Below, piece after piece: positions 61,193-62,738 of a DNA stretch of 62,738 nucleotides. Source of the DNA: Deltaproteobacteria bacterium. GTDB taxonomy: Bacteria; Desulfobacterota; Binatia; UBA9968. The stretch spans positions 1 to 62,738 of the forward strand of contig JACPSE010000153.1 of the NCBI GenBank assembly GCA_016193465.1, written 5' to 3'. The notes beneath the pieces are model-generated. The model saw only the letters and a program-made list of their open reading frames with translations, did no database searches and was not told the DNA's origin. How positions within the stretch are numbered: the first letter of the stretch is position 1; every line of letters begins with the position of its first letter. A program made the translations under genes and the position numbers.

Positions 61193-62322
61193 GGGCGAGC
61201 AACAAAATAAATTTCGGCGCGAGAAAGAAGATCAAACAGGTGGGCAGAATGGACCTGCCGGGCGGCGGTTTAGTCGCGGTGCAGCGTGCTTATGCCTATG
61301 TGGGCCACATGGACCCTCCCTACGGAACCTCGATCATCAATGTGCGCGACCCCAAACATCCCAAGCTTGTCAGCCAGCTCGAGGTGCCGGAGGAAATCCA
61401 CTCGCATAAAGTCAGAATCGCTGGGGATGTAATGTTGGTCAACTACGAGAGATACGGGGATAACAAAGAAGCGCAGGGGGGGCTCAAGATTTTTGACATT
61501 TCCAACAAGGCCAAACCGCGCGAGATCGCCTTCTTTAAGGCTGCGGGAAAGGGCGTCCACCGCTTCACCTTCGACGGCAGATACGCCTACCTCTCTCCGA
61601 CCATGGAGGGATACGTGGGCAACATCGTGATGATCCTGGACCTCAAAGATCCGGCTAGGCCGGAGGAGGTAGGACGCTGGTGGCTGCCCGGACAATGGGT
61701 CGCAGGGGGTGAAACTCCCACATGGCAGAGAACCGCGCACCGCTGCCACCACCCGATAAGAAGGGGCAACCGTCTCTACGTTAGCTACTGGCACGGCGGG
61801 CTGGTGATCCTGGACATCTCGGACATGAGCCGGCCCAAGATGGTGAGCCACCTGGACTGGAGCCCTCCTTATCCCGCTCCCACCCACACGACACTGCCAA
61901 TACCATGGAAGATCATGGATCGGGACATTCTGGTGGTGACAGACGAAGAGGCAGATAAGCTCTCGCCGAAACCCCAGGCCTTTTTTTGGGTAGTGGACAT
62001 TACTGAAGAAACGCGGCCTATCCCCATCTCAACCTTTTTACTTCCGGATGGCGGCAAGTCAGTCCCAGGTAACCGCTTTGGCGCGCATCAGCCCGCCGAG
62101 CAGGTCCGCGGCAACACCCTCTATGTTACCTGGTTCGCCGGCGGCCTGCGGGCCATTGACATCTCGAACCCCTATTTACCGAGAGAAGTCGGTTATTACG
62201 TTCCTCTCCCTGGCAAGGGACAGAAGACAGTCCAGAGTAACGACATCTTCCACCGCGACGACGGATTGCTCTTTCTCATCGACCGGTTCAACGGCCTGGA
62301 AATCCTGGAAAGCGATTTATAA
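61189..62322 (+). CDS. LVIVD-repeat beta-propeller protein, histidine-rich
   Basis: The 377-residue protein is made of LVIVD-type blades: TSIINVRDPKHPKLVSQLEV, GLKIFDISNKAKPREIAFFK, VMILDLKDPARPEEVGRWWL, GLVILDISDMSRPKMVSHLD and LRAIDISNPYLPREVGYYV. Several histidines sit at equivalent blade positions (HSHKV, GVHRF, RTAHRCHHP, PTHTTLP, GAHQPAE), which could form a metal site near the propeller axis, as in selenium-binding protein/methanethiol oxidase. There is no signal peptide. GAAGGAG six bases upstream supports ATG 61189. The function is unknown. Confidence 0.8.
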   Translation: MRASNKINFGARKKIKQVGRMDLPGGGLVAVQRAYAYVGHMDPPYGTSIINVRDPKHPKLVSQLEVPEEIHSHKVRIAGDVMLVNYERYGDNKEAQGGLKIFDISNKAKPREIAFFKAAGKGVHRFTFDGRYAYLSPTMEGYVGNIVMILDLKDPARPEEVGRWWLPGQWVAGGETPTWQRTAHRCHHPIRRGNRLYVSYWHGGLVILDISDMSRPKMVSHLDWSPPYPAPTHTTLPIPWKIMDRDILVVTDEEADKLSPKPQAFFWVVDITEETRPIPISTFLLPDGGKSVPGNRFGAHQPAEQVRGNTLYVTWFAGGLRAIDISNPYLPREVGYYVPLPGKGQKTVQSNDIFHRDDGLLFLIDRFNGLEILESDL

Positions 62323-62331
62323 AACGGAGGC

Positions 62332-62360
62332 CCGGCCTGAAAAGCCTGTTTTCAGACCGG
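62332..62360 (+). terminator. Stem-loop after the LVIVD gene
   Basis: CCGGCCTGAAAA (62332-62343) pairs with TTTTCAGACCGG (62349-62360) except one position, with a GCCTG loop, ten bases after the stop codon. No T-run follows on the plus strand, so termination is plausible but not of the strongest kind. Confidence 0.55.
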
Positions 62361-62738
62361 TCAAAAAGGCTTGACCTGGCCAAAGGCCAAGGGGTCTGCT
62401 AAGGGGTCAAATCTTTTGTTGATAATCAACGTCGCGTTCCTAGCTGACTCACTCCAAACAAAGAATCCCGGCTCAGAAGAGCGCCAGTCCGGGCGATGAT
62501 GTGGGATCAAAGATGTGACGGGATCGAGTGACCCAGCCGAAGCTATTGCTGCGTAAAATAAGGCAAATTCAGCAAGAAGGCAACAGGCAAAAAAAGGGGG
62601 TGATGTATCAGTCTGTGTGTAAATTCGGTGGGGGGAAGGGAGTTGAGGGAGAAAATGGCTTTCATATTTGGCCGAGAAAAGAAGATTTCAAGGTGGTTAA
62701 GGGAAAGGCCTAGGTCATTTTTGGATTGGGAAAAAACA
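62361..62738. other. Gene-poor end of the window
   Basis: No convincing gene. The 61-codon frame at 62528-62713 has low-complexity, Lys/Gly-rich content and no ribosome-binding site. Fragments such as aaggcaacaggcaaaaaaag (62576) echo the aggcaac repeats at 1190 and 54705. Confidence 0.45.

Noticed and set aside
62528-62713. 61-codon frame near the window end
   Set aside because: Low-complexity content, no ribosome-binding site and no recognisable motif.

Overview
The window reads as a chromosomal segment of an uncultured free-living diderm bacterium with GC in the upper 50s percent. Signal peptides, a lipoprotein, AddAB, a TctC/TctA uptake system, orphan periplasmic binding proteins, an M16 peptidase pair and a Geobacter-like PurA point to a soil or sediment lineage near the old Deltaproteobacteria, NC10 or Rokubacteria. 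That placement is inference and of low confidence; no rRNA, tRNA, CRISPR array, transposase or integrase was seen.

Layout. 0-1.2 kb: a truncated gene end, a dispersed repeat and a short-chain dehydrogenase. 1.2-7.3 kb: a defence and toxin-antitoxin island holding Phd/VapC, a ParE remnant, a controller-regulated type II restriction-modification system with a visible C-box, a second VapBC, and a DUF4160 plus DUF2442-HTH pair. 7.3-12.6 kb: class III aminotransferase, aldehyde dehydrogenase, GAF histidine kinase and an arginine-dihydrolase-like enzyme, together a possible arginine-to-glutamate route. 12.6-15.9 kb: a tripartite tricarboxylate transporter whose TctA and TctB are fused, with similar palindromes on both sides. 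15.9-29.8 kb: housekeeping and redox genes (CCA transferase, response regulator, radical SAM-SPASM enzyme, HemQ, M16 pair, thioredoxin reductase, MoaC, RlmI, RadC, UspA).

29.8-34.1 kb: DUF167, a decayed amidohydrolase, an ornithine-cyclodeaminase family enzyme, a DEAD-box helicase, a one-domain YeeE-like protein and an aldo/keto reductase. 34.1-38.6 kb: a ZTP (pfl) riboswitch with an overlapping intrinsic terminator, leading into a class V aminotransferase, serA and purA. This is the clearest regulatory circuit in the window: the purine intermediate ZTP would switch on serine and one-carbon supply and AMP synthesis. 38.6-41.5 kb: an orphan binding protein and gamma-glutamyltransferase. 41.5-48 kb: AddB and AddA, the double-strand-break resection nuclease. 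48-55.5 kb: an M15-like periplasmic protein, MsrA, a VOC protein, a metallopeptidase, a PcrA-like helicase, a membrane-spermidine-synthase fusion, a metzincin lipoprotein and TrmJ. 55.7-56.2 kb: MazEF. 56.6-62.3 kb: separate biotin carrier, biotin carboxylase and pyruvate-carboxylase-type carboxyltransferase genes, then an amidohydrolase, a 36-codon ORF and a histidine-rich LVIVD propeller.

Several dispersed non-coding repeat families punctuate the gene borders: a roughly 250-base element in three copies each ending just before a start codon, a CGTG-rich imperfect palindrome in four copies, an AT-rich element in two copies, and paired triloop hairpins.
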